Assembly (NCBI RefSeq): GCF_000297095.1
Contig: NZ_AEEA01000045.1
Location: 1-48,168 of the forward strand
Reading direction: 5' to 3'
Origin: Treponema primitia ZAS-1
GTDB lineage: Bacteria > Spirochaetota > Spirochaetia > Treponematales > Breznakiellaceae
Length of the DNA stretch: 48,168 nt
A program made the position numbers and the translations under genes. Under the pieces are notes generated by a model, which was not told where the DNA came from, did not search any database, and saw only the letters and a list, made by a program, of their open reading frames with translations. The first letter of the stretch is position 1. Every line of letters starts with the position of its first letter. Positions 34,376 through 43,189 of the stretch are shown here, piece by piece.

Positions 34376-34855
34376 TTATACTTGAAGGAGCTTTACCCAC
34401 TCGGCAATCTGTTTAGTCAGGGCTGCCCGGTCCTGGCCGGCGGGGTTTACAAAATCGATCTCGCCGACAATGGTGTTTCCCGGGAGCAGGGTTTTGAGTT
34501 TATCCAGGGACTTGCCCTTGCCACCGGCGTGGCAGCAGAAGAGGGCGAGCTTTTTGCCGCTTATCTTCGTTTCCCCGAGGAAGCTCTGCAGGGCCGGAGC
34601 GGGGGAGCCGGCCCAGACCGGGGCGCCGAGGATGATAAGGTCATAGTCTTCAATGGTAACCGTATAGGGTTTGAGTTTGGGGGTTTTATGGGTGATGACC
34701 TGTTTTCCGCCCCAGAGGTACTTCGCAAAACCGGTTCGCTTGGTATCGTCTTCGGTTTTAAGTTCCAGGATCTCCGCTCCCAGGGCAGTCTTAATTTGAT
34801 CCGCAACCAGGGCGCTGTTTCCTTCGTAGGAATAATAAACAACAAGGGTTTTCAT
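34376..34855 (-). CDS. Flavodoxin
   Basis: 159 aa. ATG 34855 follows GGAGG with 5 bases. The FMN phosphate loop is VVYYSYEGNS (residues 5-13) and the later loops are LIILGAPVWAGSPAPALQSFL and LFCCHAGGKGKSLDKL. Many such small flavodoxins transfer electrons in anaerobes; the partner is unknown. AT-rich TATAAT copies upstream (34874-34890) may form its own promoter, so it need not be in the operon of the preceding minus-strand genes. Confidence 0.88.
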   Translation of the reverse strand: MKTLVVYYSYEGNSALVADQIKTALGAEILELKTEDDTKRTGFAKYLWGGKQVITHKTPKLKPYTVTIEDYDLIILGAPVWAGSPAPALQSFLGETKISGKKLALFCCHAGGKGKSLDKLKTLLPGNTIVGEIDFVNPAGQDRAALTKQIAEWVKLLQV

Positions 34856-34899
34856 AGTAGCCTCCATTAACACATATTATAATAGATTATATGAAAACA

Positions 34900-35916
34900 T
34901 TAGAAGCTTTCTACTGCTTGCCGCACTATTCGTATGTTCTTTTCCGTTGTTTCAGGCGGGGCAACACAACCGGGGCCTAGGATAAGACCGCTGCGTCCGG
35001 CGGATTCTACCGCTTCCCGCAAATGGGTTTGTAGTTCCGCCTCTGTACCGGTAAGTAGAAGGCTTTCCCGAATCTTCTTGTGATTCTCATCGTAATAGGG
35101 CGCTTCCCGAATACCTCCCAATAGACATTTGCCGGTTATTTTCCGGGCCTCCGCAAGGGAAGGGGAAACCCAGCGATCATGCCAATTGATGCAGGGAACC
35201 GGATATTTGGCCAGACGTTCAAAGTACGGATGATTCCCATGAATATGAACCACATTGAACCATACTGCATCTTTGTAGGAATCTATTACCTTCCGATCGT
35301 AGTATTCTCCGAATTCCGCGTACAGGGACTCGCTTAAAAAATCGCTGTCAGCGCATTGGGTAGCAAAAAAGAAACCATCCACCCCGGCTTCAATATTTTT
35401 CTTTACAAAATTGATGGTGGTTTGGGTAATTGCCTCCAGGGCTTGTTTGAACAATGTCGGTTCCTCCACCAGGTCCTGTAAAATACGGTCTCCCGCTAAT
35501 TTACGCGCCGTAGTAAGGGGACTAAAAATCGTTTGAATCACCGGGAATTCACTGCCGGCGCCGCGAACTGCCAACCGGGCCAGCTCAACTTGTTTCCCGT
35601 ATGCACCGGCGGAAGCATCCAGGGGCGTCAATGTACCCCACTCCTTCGCATGGTGAATAGCGCCTTCCGCTACTTCCGGTGGTTTACCGGTTTGATTAAA
35701 AAAGGTAATTTTGGCGCCGTAATCCAGTACGCTATATAAGCCAAAGGGCATGAGTTTGATAAAATCAAAATCATAGGATTTAGTAAACTCTACCTGCCGC
35801 TTTGCCAACTGCCGTATGTCCTGATCTTCCGCAGAAAAATGCATCCACAAATTAATGGGGATTCGGTCAACTTCGCCGCCCGAAAGGGCTGCCTTGATTC
35901 GTTCTTTCTTTGTCAT
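34900..35916 (-). CDS. Uroporphyrinogen decarboxylase-fold protein (MtaA-like methyltransferase family)
   Basis: 338 aa from ATG 35916, which overlaps the permease stop as ATGA and has GGGAG 5 bases upstream. N-terminus TKKERIKAALSGGEVDRIPINLWMHF is typical for the UroD/MtaA superfamily, as is the final segment LGPGCVAPPETTEKNIRIV. In MtaA-type corrinoid:CoM methyltransferases the zinc site is HxC...C; here the middle reads VVHIHGNHPYF and the last Cys is in GPGCV, so the site would be H-x-H...C. True UroD activity seems unlikely. Linked to an importer, it may process the imported compound. Confidence 0.82.
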   Translation of the reverse strand: MTKKERIKAALSGGEVDRIPINLWMHFSAEDQDIRQLAKRQVEFTKSYDFDFIKLMPFGLYSVLDYGAKITFFNQTGKPPEVAEGAIHHAKEWGTLTPLDASAGAYGKQVELARLAVRGAGSEFPVIQTIFSPLTTARKLAGDRILQDLVEEPTLFKQALEAITQTTINFVKKNIEAGVDGFFFATQCADSDFLSESLYAEFGEYYDRKVIDSYKDAVWFNVVHIHGNHPYFERLAKYPVPCINWHDRWVSPSLAEARKITGKCLLGGIREAPYYDENHKKIRESLLLTGTEAELQTHLREAVESAGRSGLILGPGCVAPPETTEKNIRIVRQAVESF

Positions 35917-36584
35917 TTTTGCTCCCATTTACGAAATTTATTTTCCAGTTTCTTAAAGATGATTGAAAGCCCCACACAAAGTCCCCAGTAGACCAACGCT
36001 GCTGATATGTAAGCTTCCAAATAATAAAAATTTTCCGCAGAACACAATTTTGCCCGCGCCAATATATCTGTAACACCGATAGTAAAGGCCAGGGACAACC
36101 CTTTTATAATTGCGAGATAATTATTAAAAAAAATCGGAATTACCAGGGAAAGGCCCTGTGGAAAGACAACCCGCCGAAGAGTCTGCCAGGTGGTAAGTCC
36201 GGTAGAAAAAGCCGCATCCCATTGTCCCTTTTCTATTGAAGCAAAAGCCCCGCGGATGTTTTCAGACTGCCCCACCGACACGTAGAGTGAATAGGAAATA
36301 ATCATCACTGCCAGGGGGTTCACACCACCGATAGCCGATTTTCCGGTTATAGTTTCCAATATTATTGGCAATAAATAGTATGCGATATACAGATGAATGA
36401 TTAAGGGTATACCACGCATATAATTCATAAATACCCGGACCACATTTTGCGCTACGGGAATCCGATACAAACGAATCAGGGTCATTCCAAGCCCCAGAAG
36501 AATTCCGAATACCAGAATTCCCAAGGCAGTGCCCAGTGAAAAGGGAATGACGGTACAAATCGCGATTACATCCTCAAAAATCAT
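35913..36584 (-). CDS. Amino-acid-type ABC transporter permease
   Basis: 223 aa. Five membrane helices; the His/Glu/Gln family (HisM/GlnP-like) features are YMRGIPLIIHLYIAYYLLP, YSLYVSVGQSENIRGAFASIEKGQWDAAFSTGLTTWQTLRRVVFPQ (the EAA loop). It pairs with the upstream permease (12-bp gap) and its stop overlaps the UroD-like gene. Confidence 0.92.
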   Translation of the reverse strand: MIFEDVIAICTVIPFSLGTALGILVFGILLGLGMTLIRLYRIPVAQNVVRVFMNYMRGIPLIIHLYIAYYLLPIILETITGKSAIGGVNPLAVMIISYSLYVSVGQSENIRGAFASIEKGQWDAAFSTGLTTWQTLRRVVFPQGLSLVIPIFFNNYLAIIKGLSLAFTIGVTDILARAKLCSAENFYYLEAYISAALVYWGLCVGLSIIFKKLENKFRKWEQK

Positions 36585-36595
36585 TTGTACGTTTA

Positions 36596-37312
36596 TCAGA
36601 GTACACCTCCGCCTGCGGGTACTCTCTTTTTTTTATTTCTCCGGTATTCGGCAAACTCAAAAACCCGTTCGGTGAGAAAAGTTATACACCAATAGACAAT
36701 TCCTGCTGCAATATATACTTCAAGTTTCTTTACACCGTAATCGTTTTGGATGAACATTTTAGCCATTCCCATAATGTCAAACAACCCGATAACAAAGAGC
36801 ACGGAAGTATCCTTTACAAGCTCAATTAATGCGTTTTCAATGTTTGGCCATGCTATAGGAAGCATTTGCGGCAGAATAACCCGGCGGAATTTCATCATAC
36901 CAGTCATGCCAATACTGTCTGCCGCATCAAGCTGCCCCCTATCAACGGACAAATAGGCGGGGCGTAGAAATTCTGACATATGTGCCCCATTAAACAGAAC
37001 CAGGGCCAGGGAGGCATGAACAGTCCTGCTCCATTCATTTGCGTCAATGCCGAATTTGCGCAGTACTAAGGGGAGTCCGTAATACACCAAAAAAATATGA
37101 ATCAGGGGAGGGGTACTGCGAAAGAAGGACACATAAACATTTGCAATGGGATAAAGGAACATCACTTTTTTAATACGGATGATAGCAATACCCATTGCAA
37201 GCGTTAACCCGAGCGATCCGGATATGATTACGATAAGCATCGTATAGGGCACCGTGGTGATCAGTCTGTTGAGAATTTTCACCATGTAGCCCCAGTCGAT
37301 ACCGAAAAACAT
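36596..37312 (-). CDS. Amino-acid-type ABC transporter permease
   Basis: 238 aa. Same family as the previous one: YVSFFRSTPPLIHIFLVYYGLPLVL (R-S/G-T-P motif) and LSVDRGQLDAADSIGMTGMMKFRRVILPQML (EAA loop). It follows the binding-protein gene after 6 bp, so all are one operon. Substrate unknown. Confidence 0.92.
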   Translation of the reverse strand: MFFGIDWGYMVKILNRLITTVPYTMLIVIISGSLGLTLAMGIAIIRIKKVMFLYPIANVYVSFFRSTPPLIHIFLVYYGLPLVLRKFGIDANEWSRTVHASLALVLFNGAHMSEFLRPAYLSVDRGQLDAADSIGMTGMMKFRRVILPQMLPIAWPNIENALIELVKDTSVLFVIGLFDIMGMAKMFIQNDYGVKKLEVYIAAGIVYWCITFLTERVFEFAEYRRNKKKRVPAGGGVL

Positions 37313-37318
37313 AAGTAT

Positions 37319-38131
37319 TTATTGATTAAATAACTTAATAGTGTCGCTGCCGTACCATTTTATCGAAAGTTCCGAGAGCTTACCGTTTTCCCTGAGTGTG
37401 GAAAGGGCGGTATCAATTTTAGCGGCGAGGTCTGTTTGGTCTTTTGCCAGTGCGAAATAGGTACCGTTTACTTGGATCGGTTTTTCTACGGCTTTTACCT
37501 TAAGTCCCAGTTCCTGTTTTATACCTTCAAATCCCAGGTTGTTCGGCAACACGATCGCATCGTATTGACCGTTACTCACCGACGTAAAACGATCGGCCAG
37601 AGAAATACCTTCAGCGGTAGTAATGGTTATCTGTGCATCAGGGTGTTCCTTGTTATATGCGGTCAGCAGATTATAGATACCGCCGTTGGGTGACGATGGC
37701 ACCAGGTTTTTCCCGACTAAATCGTCAAAAGATTGGATACTGGTATTGTTCTCCTGTACATAGATATAGATTACACTAACCCCCGAAATAGCTTTGGGCA
37801 GAAGATATTTTGCCTCCCGTTCGGGGGTACGGAAAAGGCCTCCGCCTATGAGTACATACTTACCGGTTTCCAACCCAATCTGTGTGGCATCGTCTTCAAC
37901 GAGTTCCAGGTTAAGGGAATACTCCGGAATTAATTCATCCACAGCCGTTAATACATCAACCTCGTAACCTGCCTTGTTACCCTTTTCGTCGATATAACTA
38001 AGCGGCCGGGATCCGGATTCAAGCCCCACAGTTACTCGTTTTACCGATGAATCCTTTTCTTTTGAAGCTCCCGCAAACAATACGAAGGCTGACAAAAGAA
38101 AAACCATTCCTGTTACAATAAACCTTTTCAT
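37319..38131 (-). CDS. ABC transporter amino-acid-type substrate-binding protein
   Basis: 270 aa. ATG 38131 has AAAGGAG upstream; earlier in-frame starts have no ribosome site. The leader is MKRFIVTGMVFLLSAFVLFA with GASKEKDS after the likely cut and no lipobox Cys. The mature domain looks like a cluster-3 SBP: GLESGSRPLSYIDEKGNKAGYEVDVL, LIGGGLFRTPEREAKYLLPK and a C-terminal SIKWYGSDTIKL. It binds an amino acid or small polar solute; the neighbouring UroD-like gene suggests something methylated, but this is only an inference. Confidence 0.9.
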   Translation of the reverse strand: MKRFIVTGMVFLLSAFVLFAGASKEKDSSVKRVTVGLESGSRPLSYIDEKGNKAGYEVDVLTAVDELIPEYSLNLELVEDDATQIGLETGKYVLIGGGLFRTPEREAKYLLPKAISGVSVIYIYVQENNTSIQSFDDLVGKNLVPSSPNGGIYNLLTAYNKEHPDAQITITTAEGISLADRFTSVSNGQYDAIVLPNNLGFEGIKQELGLKVKAVEKPIQVNGTYFALAKDQTDLAAKIDTALSTLRENGKLSELSIKWYGSDTIKLFNQ

Positions 38132-38195
38132 AAAATGCTCCTTTCTTTGAAATATTATTTTTTCCACCTCTTCGGGTAGGAAATTCCACTGTAAA

Positions 38196-38948
38196 CTAAA
38201 TCTCGTACATAAAAGGCTGTAGTGTGTTTTCAAGAAAACGCTGGGTTGCTTTTTCCCGTGGATGGGTAAAGATGTCCCGAGGGGAGCCCTGCTCTACGAT
38301 TACTCCATCCTCCATATATACTACTTTATTCGCTACCTGGTCGGCAAAACGCATCTCGTGGGTCACCACCAGCATAGCAATCCCCAAACTGGCAACCTTC
38401 TTCATTACCGATAGGACTTCCCCTACCAATTCCGGGTCTAAAGATGACGTAGGCTCATCGAACAACAGTACCTTAGGCTGTAAAGCAAGCGCCCGGGCAA
38501 TCCCCACACGCTGCTGCTGCCCTCCGGATAACTCGTAGGGATAGGCGGTCTCCCGTCCCTCCAGCCCAACCAGCCGAAGCTGCGCAAAGGCTGCCTCTTT
38601 AGCCTCCTTTTTTGGCTTCTTATGTACTGTAATGAGCCCCTCCGCCACATTTTCCCAGGCATTCATATTTTTGAATAAGTTATAATGCTGGAAAACCATC
38701 GCCGTTTTTCGCCGGAGCAAAAGTACCTGTTTTTTTGTAATATGGGGGCTTTCACAACTTATATCGTCAATAGTAACCGTACCAATATCGGGCTTTTCCA
38801 AACAATTGATGCATCTGAGTAGAGTCGTTTTTCCTGTACCACTCGGCCCGATAATTGCGATCACATCCTTTTTATCCGCATCGAGGTCTATCCCCTTCAG
38901 TATTTCCTTATTACCAAAGGACTTATGTATATTTCTTATGGAAATCAT
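38196..38948 (-). CDS. ABC transporter ATP-binding protein (amino-acid type)
   Basis: 250 aa, standard length. Walker A GPSGTGKTTLLRCINCLEKP, Q-loop AMVFQHYNLFKNM, signature LSGGQQQRVGIARALALQP, Walker B VLLFDEPTSSLDPE, and H-loop VVTHEMRFADQ. First gene of the five-gene minus-strand operon. ATG 38948 follows GGAG by 7 bases. It is divergent from csoR (195 bp between starts). Confidence 0.95.
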   Translation of the reverse strand: MISIRNIHKSFGNKEILKGIDLDADKKDVIAIIGPSGTGKTTLLRCINCLEKPDIGTVTIDDISCESPHITKKQVLLLRRKTAMVFQHYNLFKNMNAWENVAEGLITVHKKPKKEAKEAAFAQLRLVGLEGRETAYPYELSGGQQQRVGIARALALQPKVLLFDEPTSSLDPELVGEVLSVMKKVASLGIAMLVVTHEMRFADQVANKVVYMEDGVIVEQGSPRDIFTHPREKATQRFLENTLQPFMYEI

Positions 38949-38970
38949 ATGGTTGCTCCATTGTATAGTA

Positions 38971-39000
38971 CGTATATCGGTTAACTGAAAATTGTGTCAA
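38971..39000 (-). promoter_or_regulatory. Promoter for the amino-acid-type ABC operon
   Basis: On the minus strand TTGACA (plus 38995-39000) with TATACG (38971-38976) 18 bp downstream, or ATATAC at 17 bp. A second TTGACA copy lies at plus 39051-39056, with TAAAGA 17 bp downstream, and may be another promoter. Confidence 0.5.
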
Positions 39001-39078
39001 GATTTACTACGAAATTAATATATAGTATCTTTATCATATTACTATGAATTTGTCAAGGACATTTATAAGGACAAAAAT

Positions 39079-39106
39079 TTGACCTATACAAATTTAACCA
39101 TATAAT
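39079..39106 (+). promoter_or_regulatory. Promoter for csoR
   Basis: TTGACC (39079-39084) and TATAAT (39101-39106), 16-bp spacer; a second TATAAT at 39109-39114 overlaps. AGGGGG (39129-39134) precedes ATG 39144. Confidence 0.55.
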
Positions 39107-39143
39107 TCTATAATACATCTAATGCCCAAAAGGGGGTAAAACT

Positions 39144-39416
39144 ATGGGACAATGTATAGACGGCCCTGTTCTTCATAGACGCATAAGTAGGATTATAGGG
39201 CAGCTCAAGGCCATAGACAAAATGATAGATGAAGATATCCCTTGCGAGGATATTTTGGTACAGATAAACGCCTCAAAAAGCGCTTTGCACAGGGCTGGAC
39301 AAATTATACTGGAAGGACACCTGAATCATTGTGTCCGTGAAGGCATTGAACACGGAAACGCCGAAAGTACCATCAAAAAATTTACCAAAGCCGTTGAACA
39401 ATTTTCTCGAATGTAA
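39144..39416 (+). CDS. csoR: CsoR/FrmR-family metal-responsive repressor
   Basis: 90 aa, full length. An all-helical tetrameric repressor that leaves DNA when it binds metal (Cu(I) in CsoR). The metal-binding pattern C34 - H59 - C63 (C-x24-H-x3-C) is exactly that of CsoR; RIIGQLKAIDKMIDEDIPCEDIL and EGHLNHCVREGI contain it. Other members sense Ni, Co or formaldehyde but use different ligands. The gene has its own promoter and stands 156 bp before the M20/P1B operon, whose promoter carries a strong palindrome that it probably binds. Confidence 0.9.
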   Translation: MGQCIDGPVLHRRISRIIGQLKAIDKMIDEDIPCEDILVQINASKSALHRAGQIILEGHLNHCVREGIEHGNAESTIKKFTKAVEQFSRM

Positions 39417-39474
39417 TAGTGAAGCTTGAAAATTGGACTATTTTTTATAAACCCCAATAAAATCCTTTTAAGCG

Positions 39475-39554
39475 GTCTGTACAGACAATTTTCACTATTG
39501 ACAATAGTATCCGGCGGTATATTATATACCCATACCCCTATGGGTATATAATAT
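39475..39554 (+). promoter_or_regulatory. Promoter with 36-bp palindromic metal operator
   Basis: TTGACA is at 39498-39503 and an ATTATA/TATATA -10 at 39521-39529. Over it lies a perfect inverted repeat, ATATTATATACCCATA (39519-39534) and TATGGGTATATAATAT (39539-39554) around CCCC. Its core, ATACCCCTATGGGTAT, is like known CsoR operators. A second perfect 12-bp palindrome, GTCTGTACAGAC, lies upstream at 39475-39486. Confidence 0.75.
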
Positions 39555-39571
39555 TTCCGTAAGGAATCAAG

Positions 39572-40603
39572 ATGTTTTTTGATGCTGAGGCGGCGGCAAC
39601 TTTTTTGTGCAGCTTGATTGATATTGATACCACCCGGGAAGCAAAAAATGAAACCGCCGCTGTGCGATTTTTATCAGACTTCTTTTCCCGGGAACAAATT
39701 TCTTATCAGGTATTTGAACCCTATCCCGGACGTGGCAGCATAACGGCTCATATTCCCGGCTCAAGTTCGGAAAGTATCCTTCTTTTAACCCACCTGGATA
39801 CCGAAAACGCCCAAAGTCCGGGGGGATATTCTGCCATAAAGGGGAAGATACTAAAAAATCGTATTTTTGGCCGGGGCGCCCTGGACTGCAAGGGGAACAT
39901 CACGGTCTTTTGTATGTTGCTGCAGGAATTGAAACGACAAGGAATTACCCCCGAAAAAACCATCCTTTTTGCCGCCACGGCGGATGAAGAGAACGGTGGT
40001 GAGCTGGGCATTAAATGGCTTTTGGAACATACCAATGTTTTTTCTTCTGTTGTTCTGGCGTTTGGAGAAGGCGGAGGCATTCCGGTTCAATCGGGAGAAT
40101 TATGGTATTTTACGCTGCAAACGGGAGAACACGAAGGTTCCGGAATAGGCGGCGAGTCGTCCCTGCCGGATTCCGACTGTTGGGAACTCTACCGGAAAGC
40201 CCTGGCTGCCAAATGGTTCGATAAAAACACCCTGCAATATCTGGCGGAATTGCCTTTTAACAGCAGAAAACGTCACATTCCGGAAGAAAACTTTTATCAT
40301 GGTTTGATTTCATTTCTTCAGCAACGGGGAACCAACAATTTTCAGGAAAGGAATTTTGCCGTTCTTTCCTCCAGTCTGTCTGCAATTAATCCTGATTACA
40401 GGGTTATGTCTTTCATAAGTCCGGGATATACCGATAACCGTTATCTGCGTGCGTGTCATATCGAGACTTGGGGGTTTTTTCCCCTTGACCCCCATAATCA
40501 TGTCGGTGGAATTCATGGAGATTATGAGTATATCAGCATGGAGTCCCTGCTCATTGCATATAATTATTTTTTTTCTGTTTTGAAGACATTGGCCGGCTGG
40601 TAA
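39572..40603 (+). CDS. M20-family peptidase-like metalloenzyme
   Basis: 343 aa. Motifs of the M20 zinc peptidases are visible: LLTHLDTENAQSPGG (first His and Asp), GRGALDCKGNI (second metal Asp), ATADEENGGELG (catalytic Glu), and HVGGIHGDYEYI near the end (His). It is short of the normal 370-400 residues and its dimerisation/lid part looks reduced. The natural substrate is unknown. It lies first in the metal-regulated operon, 31 bp before the P1B ATPase, so its expression probably follows metal supply. AAGGA precedes ATG 39572. Confidence 0.85.
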   Translation: MFFDAEAAATFLCSLIDIDTTREAKNETAAVRFLSDFFSREQISYQVFEPYPGRGSITAHIPGSSSESILLLTHLDTENAQSPGGYSAIKGKILKNRIFGRGALDCKGNITVFCMLLQELKRQGITPEKTILFAATADEENGGELGIKWLLEHTNVFSSVVLAFGEGGGIPVQSGELWYFTLQTGEHEGSGIGGESSLPDSDCWELYRKALAAKWFDKNTLQYLAELPFNSRKRHIPEENFYHGLISFLQQRGTNNFQERNFAVLSSSLSAINPDYRVMSFISPGYTDNRYLRACHIETWGFFPLDPHNHVGGIHGDYEYISMESLLIAYNYFFSVLKTLAGW

Positions 40604-40633
40604 CTTTTGTTTGATTTATAAGGGAAGGAGTTT

Positions 40634-42523
40634 ATGGCAAAAACTATAAAACACGGTTTCAATTACAGAGTTTTTATTTTCCCTGCTGTTTTAGCGATTC
40701 TGATATTCACCGCGATGCTATTTGAATTTGTCTGGCCGGAAATTTTGCCCTTGCCCTTTGCCCTGATCCCCTTGGCCATGGGCGGATTTGTGGTATGTAA
40801 GTCGACCTTTGAGGCCACCTTTGCGAAAAAGAGAATTACTGCGGGGATGCTTGTTGTTTTGGCTTTGATTGGTACTACCCTGGTAGGTGAATACCTTTCA
40901 GGGGCTATTGTTGCTTTTATGATGATTTTTGGCGAATTCTTAGAAGATTTAACCATGGAAAAAACCAAGAATGCCGTTCGGGAGCTGATTCACCTTGTTC
41001 CCGCTACCTGCCGCAAGCTGATCGATGGGGAGTATCAGGTGGTTTCCATTAAAAAAATACGGAGGGGCGATTATATCCAAATACTGGCGGGGGATAAAAT
41101 TGCCGTTGACGGCGTCATAAAAAAAGGGGAAGCCGCGATTAATGAGGCCTCCATAACCGGGGAATCCATGCCGGTAGACAAAAAAGCCGGGGATCGGGTC
41201 TTTTTAGGCACCCTGAATGAAAATGGTGTACTAGAGATTGAAACAGAAAGTCTTGGCAGTGATACTGTTTTGGGGAAAATAATCCAAGTTGTCAAACAAG
41301 CCCAGGAAAACAAGGGTGAAGCCCAAAAGACGGCTGACAAATTTGCCCAATATTTCCTACCGATTATTCTTTCAATATGCGCTATTACCTTTTTTATTAC
41401 CCATGACATTATGCGGGTTATGACGATTTTGGTTATTGCCTGTCCCTGCGCGCTGGTATTAGCCACTCCAACCGCCGTTGTGGCCTGTGTTGGTAATCGG
41501 GCCAAACGCGGGGTTTTGATCAAAGGCGGGGTAGTTATAGAACGGTTCGCTAAGGTTACTACCCTGTGCCTTGATAAAACAGGCACTTTGACAAAAGGCG
41601 CCCCCGAAGTTTTGGACACCCTCATTACGATGGATACTTCCGAAAAGGATTATTTATACGCCCTTGGGATAGTAGAAAAAAATTCGGGCCATCCCATAGG
41701 AAGGGCTATCATTAATTACCTGACCAAAAAAAAATCCTTATCCATGAAAGATATCCCCAATGGTGAATTTGAAATGCTCTATGGCCGAGGGGTCAGGGTA
41801 CGCCTGGAAAACAACCTATATGAAGTTTCTAACAAAAAACTTTTAGCCGATTTGCCCCCCGGAGGAAATACTGCGATTGAAGAATTCGTCCGTAAACAGG
41901 AATCTCTGGGCCGGACGGTAATGGTTGTGACGGATAACAACCGTATCCTGGGGGCTATTTCCGTAGCCGATACGATACAGGAATCTGCGCCGAGGGTGGT
42001 GCAGCAATTAAGGGAAAGGGGCATTTCGCGGATAGTTATGCTGACCGGGGATAATGAATACACAGCCAAGGCTATTTGCGATGAAGTTGGCATAGAAGAG
42101 TTTCGGGCTAATCTTCTGCCTGAACAAAAACTGGAAGCTATAAAAGAAATGCAGGCAAAGGGCGAGGTCGTTGCCATGGTCGGTGACGGCGTAAATGATG
42201 CCCCGGCTCTGGTTCTGGCCGACGTGGGCATTGCCATGGGAGCCGCAGGGACTGATACGGCGGTGGAAGCAGCTTCCATTGCCCTGATGTCAGACAATAT
42301 TGATATGCTGCCCGCTACCTTCGCCTTATGCTGCCGGACCTTTGGTATTATACGGCAGAACATCTGGATTTTTGCGGTGATAGTAAATGTTATCGGCGTA
42401 CTGTTTTCCGGACTTGGATTTCTGAATCCGATAACGGCGGCGGTGATTCATAATGCATCTTCCATTTTTGTAGTACTTAATTCTTCCCGTTTATTGGGGT
42501 ACCGTTATGCGGGTGAGTTGTAA
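40634..42523 (+). CDS. P1B-type heavy-metal-transporting ATPase
   Basis: 629 aa, without an N-terminal metal-binding domain. Membrane helices near the start, TGES (SITGESMPVDKKAGD), the transport motif ACPCALVLATPTAV (CPC) near residue 275, phosphorylation site DKTGTLT, HP motif SGHPIGRA, and GDGVNDAPALVLADVG. The C-terminal pair reads VIHNASSIFVVLNSSRLLGYR. This HNxSS pattern differs from the copper class (which has MxxSS) and resembles the CtpC-like group; the substrate is thus open despite the CsoR-type repressor. It exports metal out of the cytoplasm. GGAAGGAG is the ribosome site. Confidence 0.9.
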   Translation: MAKTIKHGFNYRVFIFPAVLAILIFTAMLFEFVWPEILPLPFALIPLAMGGFVVCKSTFEATFAKKRITAGMLVVLALIGTTLVGEYLSGAIVAFMMIFGEFLEDLTMEKTKNAVRELIHLVPATCRKLIDGEYQVVSIKKIRRGDYIQILAGDKIAVDGVIKKGEAAINEASITGESMPVDKKAGDRVFLGTLNENGVLEIETESLGSDTVLGKIIQVVKQAQENKGEAQKTADKFAQYFLPIILSICAITFFITHDIMRVMTILVIACPCALVLATPTAVVACVGNRAKRGVLIKGGVVIERFAKVTTLCLDKTGTLTKGAPEVLDTLITMDTSEKDYLYALGIVEKNSGHPIGRAIINYLTKKKSLSMKDIPNGEFEMLYGRGVRVRLENNLYEVSNKKLLADLPPGGNTAIEEFVRKQESLGRTVMVVTDNNRILGAISVADTIQESAPRVVQQLRERGISRIVMLTGDNEYTAKAICDEVGIEEFRANLLPEQKLEAIKEMQAKGEVVAMVGDGVNDAPALVLADVGIAMGAAGTDTAVEAASIALMSDNIDMLPATFALCCRTFGIIRQNIWIFAVIVNVIGVLFSGLGFLNPITAAVIHNASSIFVVLNSSRLLGYRYAGEL

Positions 42524-42557
42524 TAGACAAAGCATAGTTTTATAAAGGAGGAAAGAT

Positions 42558-43145
42558 ATGGTTAAAAAGGGGTGTTTGGTTTTCCGTAAAAACGGAAAAG
42601 TCAAGTTAAGTTACTGCCATCGTAATGCTCATCTACGCGGCTTGGGGAGAAAGGTGGTTCGTCTGTGCAGGGGGCATACGGCAGAACAGTTGAACACCAT
42701 CTATGAAAACCTGATCCTGGTAGAAGAAGAAAGTCCCATGACCAGGGAACAGCGGGAAGCCTATAAAAAATATGTACCCCCTGAAACCTGGACGGACGAT
42801 TTTACGTGGACCATGGCTTTAAAATACACAAAGGATATTACCGAGCCGTTAAAGGACGGATTTCGCTATTTAGTAAACTATGAAAGCTTTTTGGAAGCAT
42901 GGCGTAACCGCTGGCAGTACTTTATCGATCTTGATACAAAAAACCTGGAAGTATATAAATTTGGGTTGGAGATATTATGTCAGGAATCGGATATCATTTC
43001 CCATGATACCATTGATTATCCGGGCGGCTATGATCCTGTTATGGTGGGAAGATTTCCACTTTCTGATATCCCTGAAGATTGGATTGAAATTTGTGAAAAA
43101 AATTACCGGAAGAAGAAAATTGTACTGGTGGATTTGGATTCATGA
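42558..43145 (+). CDS. Hypothetical protein with Cys-rich N-terminus (195 aa)
   Basis: Starts 34 bp after the P1B ATPase with an ideal ribosome site (AAAGGAGG). The N-terminal 40 residues contain C6, C20 and C37 plus His (KKGCLVF, SYCHRNAHLRG, VRLCRGHT), a possible metal-binding patch. The remainder is helical and charged with many aromatic residues (ETWTDDFTWTMALKYTKD, FLEAWRNRWQYFIDL). No membrane helix or signal. Family not recognised. Position suggests part of the metal response. Confidence 0.72.
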   Translation: MVKKGCLVFRKNGKVKLSYCHRNAHLRGLGRKVVRLCRGHTAEQLNTIYENLILVEEESPMTREQREAYKKYVPPETWTDDFTWTMALKYTKDITEPLKDGFRYLVNYESFLEAWRNRWQYFIDLDTKNLEVYKFGLEILCQESDIISHDTIDYPGGYDPVMVGRFPLSDIPEDWIEICEKNYRKKKIVLVDLDS

Positions 43146-43189
43146 TAACGGCTGATCAAATCGGCAAATTTACTTTATAGGAGATGATT

